Below, in pieces: positions 1 through 4,824 of a stretch of 5,299 nucleotides of DNA. A program made the position numbers and the translations under genes. The notes beneath the pieces are model-generated. The model was not told the origin of the DNA and searched no databases. It worked only from the letters and a program-made list of their open reading frames with translations. How positions within the stretch are numbered: the first letter of the stretch is position 1; each line of letters opens with the position of its first letter. Source of the stretch: Oxalobacteraceae bacterium UBA7693 (GTDB lineage Bacteria > Pseudomonadota > Gammaproteobacteria > Burkholderiales > Burkholderiaceae_D). Location of the stretch: positions 7,445-12,743 of the forward strand of contig DLGN01000030.1 in assembly GCA_002482715.1 (NCBI GenBank), in the 5' to 3' direction.

Positions 1-10
1 ATTGTTGCGC

Positions 11-24
11 TAGGAATATTCCTA
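11..24. promoter_or_regulatory. 14-bp perfect palindrome, candidate operator
   Basis: TAGGAATATTCCTA is a perfect palindrome made of two inverted heptads (ATTCCTA on each strand). The heptad fits the (T/A)TTC(C/T)TA pattern known for BvgA, a NarL-family response regulator. It lies about 120 bases upstream of the receiver gene and upstream of the FNR-type box. The palindrome is seen directly; assigning it to a NarL/BvgA-like regulator is inference. It could instead belong to an unseen gene to the left. Confidence 0.4.
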
Positions 25-44
25 CAAATCGCTGGAAAACTCCC

Positions 45-78
45 ATACTTTAAATCAGCAAACACTGATTTAAATCAA
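45..78. promoter_or_regulatory. FNR/ANR-type box with a degenerate upstream partner
   Basis: CTGAT-TTAA-ATCAA at 65-78 matches 9 of 10 defined positions of the FNR consensus TTGAT-N4-ATCAA and contains the perfect 12-bp palindrome TGATTTAAATCA (66-77). A weaker copy, ATACT-TTAA-ATCAG, lies at 45-58. Together they form an inverted repeat, TTTAAATCAG-N6-CTGATTTAAA (49-74). The Crp/Fnr protein encoded downstream has the recognition-helix signature expected for such a site, so it is a plausible binder. Other FNR-family proteins of the host are equally possible. Confidence 0.6.
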
Positions 79-97
79 ACGCCCACTTGTCCATAAT
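69..97 (+). promoter_or_regulatory. Candidate sigma70-type promoter of the receiver gene
   Basis: A -35-like TTTAAA (69-74, 4/6) and a -10-like CATAAT (92-97, 5/6) are separated by 17 bases, placing the transcription start near 104 and leaving a leader of about 40 bases. The -35 lies inside the FNR-type box, whose centre would be near -32, not the -41.5 typical of class II activation. If this promoter is right, the box may repress, or activation may use a different start. Confidence 0.3.
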
Positions 98-142
98 GAG
101 CACATGCAGATAACGCAAGTCCATTAGAGATTAAAACGCGCC

Positions 143-517
143 ATGAATTTGTTTATTGTTGAAGATTCGCTCTTGATTCAGAACCGATTGGTAAGGTTCA
201 TTGAGGAATTGCACGATGTAAGTATTGTCGGCATTTCCCCTGATATCGGCAGTGCATATAACAAAATTATTGATGCTCACGCGGATGCCATGATTCTCGA
301 CATTCAACTCAGCGACGGCAATGGTTTGGTCTTGCTCAAAAAAATTAAGAATACGCATCCAGAAATTCGTATCGTCGTTCTGACCAATCATTCGAGTGAA
401 GCCAATCGCATGCAAGCCTTGCGCGCCGGTGCTGATAGCTTTCTCGACAAATCGACAGATTTCGAGCAGATCCCCAGTATTTTGCATCGCTGGCAGACAT
501 CTGGATCAACACATTAA
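143..517 (+). CDS. Stand-alone receiver-domain response regulator (NarL-like receiver)
   Basis: This 124-residue protein consists of one CheY-like receiver domain. The acidic pair E7-D8 (IVEDS), the predicted phosphoacceptor D53 (MILDIQLSDG), T81 (VVLTN) and K103 (FLDKS) are all present, so phosphorylation should be possible. The style (LDIQLSDGNGL, DKSTDF) resembles receivers of NarL/FixJ-type regulators, but the protein stops right after the last helix, with no helix-turn-helix. It could act as a phosphate sink, as an intermediate, or by binding a partner protein. It lies 57 bases ahead of the Crp/Fnr gene and is the only receiver in the window available to the downstream kinase. Start: the ATG gives the canonical receiver N-terminus directly, but the ribosome site is weak (only an AGAGA-like stretch about 12 bases upstream). 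Family is certain; partner and output are unknown. Confidence 0.9.
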   Translation: MNLFIVEDSLLIQNRLVRFIEELHDVSIVGISPDIGSAYNKIIDAHADAMILDIQLSDGNGLVLLKKIKNTHPEIRIVVLTNHSSEANRMQALRAGADSFLDKSTDFEQIPSILHRWQTSGSTH

Positions 518-523
518 AGCAAT

Positions 524-537
524 TTGACAAGCATCCA
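524..537. promoter_or_regulatory. Weak FNR-like box over the Crp/Fnr promoter
   Basis: TTGAC-AAGC-ATCCA matches 8 of 10 defined positions of TTGAT-N4-ATCAA and coincides with the -35 element. Binding here would block RNA polymerase and give negative autoregulation, as known for E. coli fnr. Part of the match comes from the -35 hexamer itself, so chance resemblance is a real possibility. Confidence 0.3.
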
Positions 538-552
538 TTCAGAATTTAGAAA
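524..552 (+). promoter_or_regulatory. Candidate sigma70 promoter of the Crp/Fnr gene
   Basis: A perfect -35, TTGACA (524-529), is followed after 17 bases by TAGAAA (547-552, 4/6 to TATAAT). The start would fall near 559, leaving a leader of about 16 bases that contains the ribosome site. The regulator could therefore be transcribed independently of the receiver gene. The -35 is part of a weak FNR-like box, described separately. Confidence 0.45.
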
Positions 553-563
553 TCCACTTTATA

Positions 564-568
564 GAGAG
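564..568 (+). promoter_or_regulatory. Ribosome binding site of the Crp/Fnr gene
   Basis: GAGAG lies 6 bases before the ATG at 575, a suitable purine-rich Shine-Dalgarno site that supports this start over internal ATGs. Confidence 0.55.
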
Positions 569-574
569 TAAATC

Positions 575-1441
575 ATGTCGAACTTATCTACACTTTCTCA
601 AGCAAATCGTTTTGCTGACATTTCCACTTTATCCGACAGCGCATGGCGCCAGCAAGGTAGCTTGTGGTCTAATCTACGCCAAGTTTGTGAATTACTCACA
701 ATCCCAGCACCAGCAACAGTTGATGAAGAAGATACGCTATTTCAACATGTACGCTTTAAAGCTGGCCAAAGAATTCATCGCATCGGACAAGCTTTTGACA
801 CCTTGTACATTGTCAACTCTGGCTTTCTAAAAACGGTGCACATTGACGAATATGGAAACGAGCAGGTACTAAGCTTTCCCATGAAAGGTGATTTACTCGG
901 CATTGATGGTATACACAAACAGCACTATGCATCCGAAGCAATTGCTTTGAGCGACTGCGATATGATTTTGGTGCCATATAAAACCTTCACCTCACTCGGT
1001 CGCATCCACATTGAATTAGAACAAGCGATGTTCAGTGTCATGAGCAGAGAGATCGTACGCGAACAAATGATGATCAGCATGCTTAGCGCGCTAAGTGCAG
1101 AGGCCAAGGTTGCGCGATTCCTCACCAATCTGGGTGAACGCTTTAACCAGATGGGATACTCAGGTCGCAGTTTCAATTTACGGATGACTCGTCAAGAAAT
1201 CGGTAGCTATTTAGGTCTCACCTTAGAAACGGTCAGCCGCACTTTATCTGCACTCAATGAATTAGGCATGATCTCAGTAGAACAGCGCGAAATTAATTTA
1301 TTAGATCCTGTCGCACTCAAAACACTACGTCGCTTGCCACCAGCGAAAGCTCGGATTAAAGTAGCGGAGAAAGTCAGTGCACTTGTCAATAAGAACTTGC
1401 TTCCGCAATGGAATGGCGAATTGGCAGCTGCATTAAATTAG
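575..1441 (+). CDS. Crp/Fnr-family transcriptional regulator, FNR-like DNA-binding domain
   Basis: The 288-residue protein has a cyclic-nucleotide-type beta-roll sensor domain (about 55-145, with RFKAGQRI and LYIVNSGFLKT), a dimerisation helix (about 146-172) and a C-terminal winged helix-turn-helix. The helix-turn-helix (MTRQEIGSYLGLTLETVSRTL, starting at M204) closely resembles that of FNR. E218, S221 and R222 match the residues that read TTGAT half-sites. Only two cysteines exist, C38 and C128. C38 appears to match the last of the three N-terminal FNR ligands, but the two earlier ones are missing. C128 is three residues off the position of FNR C122, which is isoleucine here. An oxygen-sensing [4Fe-4S] cluster is therefore unlikely, and it may be closer in logic to FixK or Dnr types. 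It is about 40 residues longer than E. coli FNR at the two ends combined. The Usp gene follows after 31 bases, suggesting co-transcription. Confidence 0.9.
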   Translation: MSNLSTLSQANRFADISTLSDSAWRQQGSLWSNLRQVCELLTIPAPATVDEEDTLFQHVRFKAGQRIHRIGQAFDTLYIVNSGFLKTVHIDEYGNEQVLSFPMKGDLLGIDGIHKQHYASEAIALSDCDMILVPYKTFTSLGRIHIELEQAMFSVMSREIVREQMMISMLSALSAEAKVARFLTNLGERFNQMGYSGRSFNLRMTRQEIGSYLGLTLETVSRTLSALNELGMISVEQREINLLDPVALKTLRRLPPAKARIKVAEKVSALVNKNLLPQWNGELAAALN

Positions 1442-1460
1442 TTATCATTCAACTCTTAAC

Positions 1461-1468
1461 GTGAGGTG
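1461..1468 (+). promoter_or_regulatory. Ribosome binding site that decides the Usp start
   Basis: GTGAGGTG contains an AGG core 6 bases before the ATG at 1473. A GTG at 1461 is in frame and could be taken as a start four residues earlier, but it is part of this Shine-Dalgarno site and has no good site of its own. The ATG at 1473 also gives the usual Usp N-terminus (MSYKTILVHID). Confidence 0.65.
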
Positions 1469-1472
1469 TGCG

Positions 1473-2312
1473 ATGTCCTATAAGACGATATTGGTCCATA
1501 TTGATGAATCAAAGAGTGCTATCAAACGTACGCAAATCGCTCATCAGATCGCCGCCAAATTTGATGCCCACATCACTGGCGTAGCCTTAACTGGCATCTC
1601 ACGTTATATCTTTGAAAGCACAGATCTCGGCGTTGGCGATCCGAATATCATGCTGCATCTGAGCGCATTGCGAGAACGCGCCGAGAAAGCCATTGCGCAA
1701 TTCAATCAAGCGAGTGCCAACTTTGGCGTGGCAACCACGGAAAGTCTGATTGCCAACGATGAGGCAAATGGTGGTTTGGGTTTACGTGCTCGCTACGCAG
1801 ACTTAATTATCATCGGACAAACCAATCGCAATGAACCATCGCCGTCTGTTTTATCTGACTTTCCGGAGTTTATGATTGTCAACTCAGGTCGTCCCGTTTT
1901 AGTAACGCCGCATACTAGCGAAACCCTGACTGTTGGAGAACGTTGCGTAGTCGCTTGGGATGGAAGTCGTGAAGCGGCGCGCGCGTTAACGGATGCGCTG
2001 CCGCTGCTGAAAGCGAGTCGATTGGTACAGTTGCTGATTATCAATCCAGAAAAGCGCAGCGAAACACATGGTGAGGAGCCTGGAGCCGACATCGCACTGT
2101 ATTTGAGCAGACATGGGGTTAATATTGAAATCGCCACTCGTTTTAGCACACAAGATACCGGCACCGCGGTTCTGCATGCTTGCAAAGAATTAGGCGCCGA
2201 CTTACTTGTGATGGGTGGTTATGGTCACTCCAGATTCCGAGAAATGATTATGGGTGGCACAACGCGAACCATCTTGGAAAAAATGACGATCCCCGTTTTA
2301 ATGTCACATTAA
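1473..2312 (+). CDS. Universal stress protein with two tandem UspA domains
   Basis: This 279-residue cytoplasmic protein contains two UspA folds. Domain 1 (about 2-146) opens with YKTILVHID and ends with RPVLVTP but lacks a recognisable nucleotide loop. Domain 2 (about 156-279) opens with VVAWDGS and carries G248-x2-G251-x9-G261-G-T (GGYGHSRF then MGGTT). This is close to the ATP-binding pattern G-x2-G-x9-G-(S/T), with an extra glycine before the threonine, so only the second half looks competent for nucleotide binding. Such double-domain Usps act in survival under stress, and in some proteobacteria they are induced without oxygen by FNR/ANR proteins. The gene lies 31 bases after the Crp/Fnr gene with no evident promoter of its own, so co-expression is likely. 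Start chosen at 1473 on the basis of the upstream AGG. The exact cellular role cannot be told from sequence. Confidence 0.92.
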   Translation: MSYKTILVHIDESKSAIKRTQIAHQIAAKFDAHITGVALTGISRYIFESTDLGVGDPNIMLHLSALRERAEKAIAQFNQASANFGVATTESLIANDEANGGLGLRARYADLIIIGQTNRNEPSPSVLSDFPEFMIVNSGRPVLVTPHTSETLTVGERCVVAWDGSREAARALTDALPLLKASRLVQLLIINPEKRSETHGEEPGADIALYLSRHGVNIEIATRFSTQDTGTAVLHACKELGADLLVMGGYGHSRFREMIMGGTTRTILEKMTIPVLMSH

Positions 2313-2318
2313 ATTCGT

Positions 2319-2351
2319 GGATCTATTTTGTAGATCTGTTTTGTAGATCTA
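2319..2351. repeat. Duplicated 12-mer TTTTGTAGATCT with hairpin potential
   Basis: TTTTGTAGATCT occurs at 2326-2337 and again at 2339-2350 (period 13). GGATCTA (2319-2325) can pair with TAGATCT (2331-2337) around a TTTTG loop, the outermost pair being G-U. The palindrome AGATCT allows an alternative pairing between the two copies. It begins just after the Usp stop codon, so it may help end or stabilise that transcript. There is no run of T after the stem, so a standard intrinsic terminator is not supported. Confidence 0.5.
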
Positions 2352-2404
2352 GATGGTTAATGTATTCCTTGCCCCAAAAAATACTAAGAGACGAGCTCGG
2401 AGAA

Positions 2405-2432
2405 TTTCAATCCGTTTCAATCCATTTCAATC
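2405..2432. repeat. Three-copy 10-bp tandem repeat (TTTCAATC core)
   Basis: TTTCAATC is repeated at 2405-2412, 2415-2422 and 2425-2432. The two intervening bases vary (CG, CA) and the core is unchanged. A period of 10 places each copy on the same face of the helix, as in arrays bound by a protein. Binder and function are unknown; replication slippage could also have created it. Confidence 0.6.
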
Positions 2433-2506
2433 GCCATCCTTCTCATCAATTGAGGACGAAGCCTGTATACTGAATGCTCATCATAAGAAAACGTCTAGTC
2501 AACCTA

Positions 2507-2542
2507 AATAGCCCCCACATAAGTGGATCAGATCAGGCTATT
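2507..2542. terminator. Inverted repeat, possible terminator after the Usp gene
   Basis: AATAGCC (2507-2513) pairs perfectly with GGCTATT (2536-2542). The 22-base loop contains a second small hairpin, CCAC-ATAA-GTGG (2515-2526). Only GAGTTTTC follows, a short T stretch, and the site is nearly 200 bases after the Usp stop. A weak terminator or a structured leader/operator are both possible. Confidence 0.3.
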
Positions 2543-2555
2543 GAGTTTTCGGTAT

Positions 2556-2570
2556 TTCATCAATGATGAA
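2556..2570. promoter_or_regulatory. 15-bp palindrome, candidate operator upstream of the kinase
   Basis: TTCATCA-A-TGATGAA is a perfect inverted repeat with 7-bp arms around one base. It is too small and too loop-poor for an RNA hairpin, so a dimeric protein site is the likelier reading. It does not match the FNR box: the half-site is TTCAT, not TTGAT, and the spacing differs by one base. Binder unknown. Confidence 0.35.
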
Positions 2571-2599
2571 TTAAGGTATCGCTAATAGCTTGCTCGCAA

Positions 2600-2653
2600 A
2601 GGCTTAGGCTGGAATCTGACTCTAAGTAAATGCGAAAAGAAAAGCGTAAGCCT
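2600..2653. repeat. 11-bp inverted repeat upstream of the kinase gene
   Basis: AGGCTTAGGCT (2600-2610) and AGCGTAAGCCT (2643-2653) are complementary at 10 of 11 positions, separated by a purine-rich 32-base loop. No T-run follows, so an intrinsic terminator is not indicated. It ends 59 bases before the kinase start and could form structure in its leader or mark the footprint of an ancestral element. Confidence 0.4.
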
Positions 2654-2712
2654 GCCTTCATATACGCGGCAATACAATACCATCTTAACCTCATCTACTG
2701 CGCTTACTGATT

Positions 2713-4683
2713 ATGACAAATGCCAATACACTAGAACTCAAGCGGATCACTTGGATTAGTGTGGTGCTTTTGATTTTATCTGGCTTCATGTGGTCGCAAC
2801 AAAAATACTTCGCTGAATTAAGTGTACCCAATGCCTTAATCATTCACACTGGTTTGGAAACGGCAACCATCATCATTTTCACATCTGTGTTCATCGTCTG
2901 CTGGAATGCATTTGGAAATTTACGCAAATTAAGTAGCTTAATTCTAGCGGTCACCTTCCTCAGCGCCTCTATATTTGGTTTTTTCCATGCCATTTCGTTT
3001 CAGGGCATGCCAGGTTTTCCGGCGCCTGTTGACATGCATAAATCATTAAGTTTTTGGTTGCTTTCCCGTTACCTCATCAGCTTCACCTTACTAGGTCTGG
3101 TACTCCAAACACGCGATACCGATATTTCTGAAACCTATTCGAAAATCAGTGTTTATTTAGGTCTGTTCTTAACGATCATCACGACCATCATTATTTTCAA
3201 CTATCCAGAAATTCTGCCCACCACCTATTTGGCAGGCATAGGACAGACGGAATTCAAAATCCAATGCGAAATTGTTCTGGTAGTGACCAATTCATTGACG
3301 GCATTGCTGTTTTATCGACAAATAATTGCGACAAAAAACATCGATACCGAAGGACATCTGAAAATCAAAAGAAGCCTACTATTTTTCTCATCCACGATGA
3401 TGGCAATTTCTGAAACCTATTTTTCTTTATACCGACTTCCAGACGAAATTTTTGTGGCTATTGGACATGTGTTTCAAGTACTGTCCGCACTCGCGATTTA
3501 TCGTGGCATGGTGGGTATTACGATTCACGCCCCTTACTCCAGTTTGATTCAAAGTACCAAAGATTTGCAACAAGCGGCAGACGATCTACTCATCCACCAA
3601 CAAAGACTGACAGGTGTTATCGAAACGGCGATGGATGGAATTATCACGATCAACGATCAACATCAGATTATTTTAGTGAATCCAGCAGCAGCAAGTATTT
3701 TTGGCTACGAAGTAAATGACTTGATGGGTGCTTCGCTCGATATCGTTATCCCGATGCGACACCGACACGTGCACGGTAGTCATGTCAATCAATTCGGTGA
3801 GCGAGGTACAACCCGACGTAAAATGGGTAGTCGTTTTGATGATTACTATGTCACAGGATTACACGCAGATGGCACAGAATTCCCACTCGAAGCATCTATT
3901 TCCAGTTTGATAGAAAACGAGAAACGCTTCTTCACTGTGATTTTCCGTGACATCAGTGAACGTAAGGCGGCAAAAGAAAAAATGGCGCAATACCATTCTG
4001 AACTGACGCAATTATCATCTGCATTACAAAGCATACGAGAAGAAGAGCGTAAGCATATTGCGCGCGAACTGCATGATGATCTTGGTCAATTGCTTGCCGC
4101 TTTACGAATGGACTTATCACTACTTCAACGCGACCAAAATATGACTGCTAAGTCTCGTACGACCGTGAACAGCATGGATCAACTATTGCTGACGTCAATC
4201 ACCACCTTACGTCGTATCGCAACCGATCTACGTCCGCGAGCACTGGATGAAGGTGGTTTATTCTTTGCACTACAAACACTACAAAAAGAATTTTCACAAA
4301 GGCATGGCGTGCACTGCGATTTAATCGCTGATGAAGAACAACTCATCTTAGATGATGAACGCAGTACGGCAATCTATCGGATTATTCAAGAGTCTTTGAC
4401 CAATGTCGCTCGTCACGCAAAAGCGAGTCACGTCGACATTCAATTTGAACGCAAACAAGATGAGCTCACCTTCACCATACAAGATGATGGCCGTGGGATA
4501 GAAGAAGGCGCGATGAATAAAACACGCTCTTTTGGCTTGGTCGGCATGCGTGAAAGAATCAAAGCCATGCAAGGTGATTTCAAAGTCCGCAGTGAAGTTG
4601 GTAAAGGCACGCAAATTCAGATTCGCATTCCTTTAGATCTTCCTCTTTCAAATCTGGAAAACACGGCAATAAAATTGCAATGA
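2713..4683 (+). CDS. Membrane sensor histidine kinase: MASE3-like sensor, PAS, HisKA_3, HATPase
   Basis: This is a 656-residue inner-membrane kinase. Residues about 13-266 contain roughly eight hydrophobic segments resembling a MASE3 integral-membrane sensor (FFHAISFQGMPGF near 90-102, then WLLSRYL). A short helical linker leads to a PAS domain (about 300-415) ending in VIFRDISERK. The HisKA_3 dimerisation domain carries the predicted phosphorylated H454 in ARELHDDLGQ. The HATPase domain has the N box around N564 (ESLTNVARHA), the G1 box DDGRG (591-595) and the G2 region FGLVGMRERI (607-616). All catalytic motifs look intact. HisKA_3 kinases of the NarX/UhpB type normally phosphorylate NarL/LuxR-type regulators, but none lies here; the only receiver is the stand-alone one upstream. 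PAS H354 falls where FixL has its haem histidine. The ATG at 2713 has no clear ribosome site, and CTG codons lie just upstream in frame. Signal sensed is unknown. Confidence 0.92.
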   Translation: MTNANTLELKRITWISVVLLILSGFMWSQQKYFAELSVPNALIIHTGLETATIIIFTSVFIVCWNAFGNLRKLSSLILAVTFLSASIFGFFHAISFQGMPGFPAPVDMHKSLSFWLLSRYLISFTLLGLVLQTRDTDISETYSKISVYLGLFLTIITTIIIFNYPEILPTTYLAGIGQTEFKIQCEIVLVVTNSLTALLFYRQIIATKNIDTEGHLKIKRSLLFFSSTMMAISETYFSLYRLPDEIFVAIGHVFQVLSALAIYRGMVGITIHAPYSSLIQSTKDLQQAADDLLIHQQRLTGVIETAMDGIITINDQHQIILVNPAAASIFGYEVNDLMGASLDIVIPMRHRHVHGSHVNQFGERGTTRRKMGSRFDDYYVTGLHADGTEFPLEASISSLIENEKRFFTVIFRDISERKAAKEKMAQYHSELTQLSSALQSIREEERKHIARELHDDLGQLLAALRMDLSLLQRDQNMTAKSRTTVNSMDQLLLTSITTLRRIATDLRPRALDEGGLFFALQTLQKEFSQRHGVHCDLIADEEQLILDDERSTAIYRIIQESLTNVARHAKASHVDIQFERKQDELTFTIQDDGRGIEEGAMNKTRSFGLVGMRERIKAMQGDFKVRSEVGKGTQIQIRIPLDLPLSNLENTAIKLQ

Positions 4684-4824
4684 TTGCACACTACATTCAG
4701 GAATTTCATTGATGTTTAGGTCGCCACACAAAAAATTAATTGGCGGTTCCTAAGAATTCCAGCTATCCTTAAAAAACTAATTGCATCCGACCTCTTCGCC
4801 TACTTCCTCTCTGGAGTCATCATC
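4684..4824. promoter_or_regulatory. Intergenic region with weak candidate promoter for the rod-like gene
   Basis: Between the kinase stop and the next ATG, a sigma70-like pair TTGGCG (4740-4745, 4/6) and TATCCT (4764-4769, 4/6) is separated by 18 bases. No flagellar sigma28 (TAAA-N15-GCCGATAA) or sigma54 (GG-N10-GC) element could be fitted, which is notable for a flagellar-type gene. No terminator for the kinase gene is evident. Confidence 0.2.
4813..4816 (+). promoter_or_regulatory. Ribosome binding site of the rod-like gene
   Basis: GGAG lies 8 bases before the ATG at 4825 and supports that start. Confidence 0.6.

Larger units (their letters stand above)
2313..2712. other. 400-bp intergenic region rich in short repeats, no convincing gene
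   Basis: This gap separates the Usp gene from the kinase gene. It holds a duplicated 12-mer (2326-2350), a three-copy 10-bp tandem repeat (2405-2432), and inverted repeats at 2507-2542, 2556-2570 and 2600-2653. A TACAAT hexamer at 2673-2678 could be the kinase -10, but no matching -35 is visible. Small frames exist on both strands (30 to 33 codons) without ribosome sites. The density of repeats suggests regulation or remnants of a lost element, but neither is shown. Confidence 0.5.

Noticed and set aside
1..46. A divergent minus-strand start (ATG at 46 reading left, beginning MGVFQRFVG).
   Set aside because: Only 15 codons are visible, there is no good ribosome site, and it conflicts with the operator-like sites.
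1..96. A plus-strand frame open from the left edge to TAA at 94-96 (31 codons, beginning IVALGIFLQIAG), possibly the tail of an upstream gene.
   Set aside because: It runs through the strong palindromes at 11-24 and 49-78, and 31 open codons are not rare by chance. It cannot be decided without sequence to the left.
2405..2432. CRISPR-like signal, since GTTTCAATCC resembles part of some CRISPR repeats.
   Set aside because: The unit is 10 bp with only two bases between copies, so there are no spacers, and no cas genes are nearby.
2180..2473. A 97-codon plus-strand frame overlapping the end of the Usp gene.
   Set aside because: Nearly half of it lies out of frame inside the well-supported Usp gene and the rest crosses the tandem repeats. 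It shows no recognisable domain and no ribosome site.
2474..2660. Small frames in the intergenic region: 30 codons on plus from 2474 and 33 codons on minus from 2660.
   Set aside because: Neither has a ribosome binding site at a usable distance, and both run through inverted repeats. I do not recognise either product.
3728..4614. Other long frames overlapping the kinase gene on both strands.
   Set aside because: They are out-of-frame shadows of a kinase with intact PAS, HisKA_3 and HATPase motifs and show no domain features.
4676..4688. 13-bp palindrome TGCAATGATTGCA over the kinase stop codon.
   Set aside because: Short, partly constrained by coding sequence, and with no loop or T-run for a terminator; probably chance.
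4740..4800. Sigma28 or sigma54 promoter ahead of the rod-like gene.
   Set aside because: No TAAA-N15-GCCGATAA or GG-N10-GC pattern could be fitted at proper spacing.
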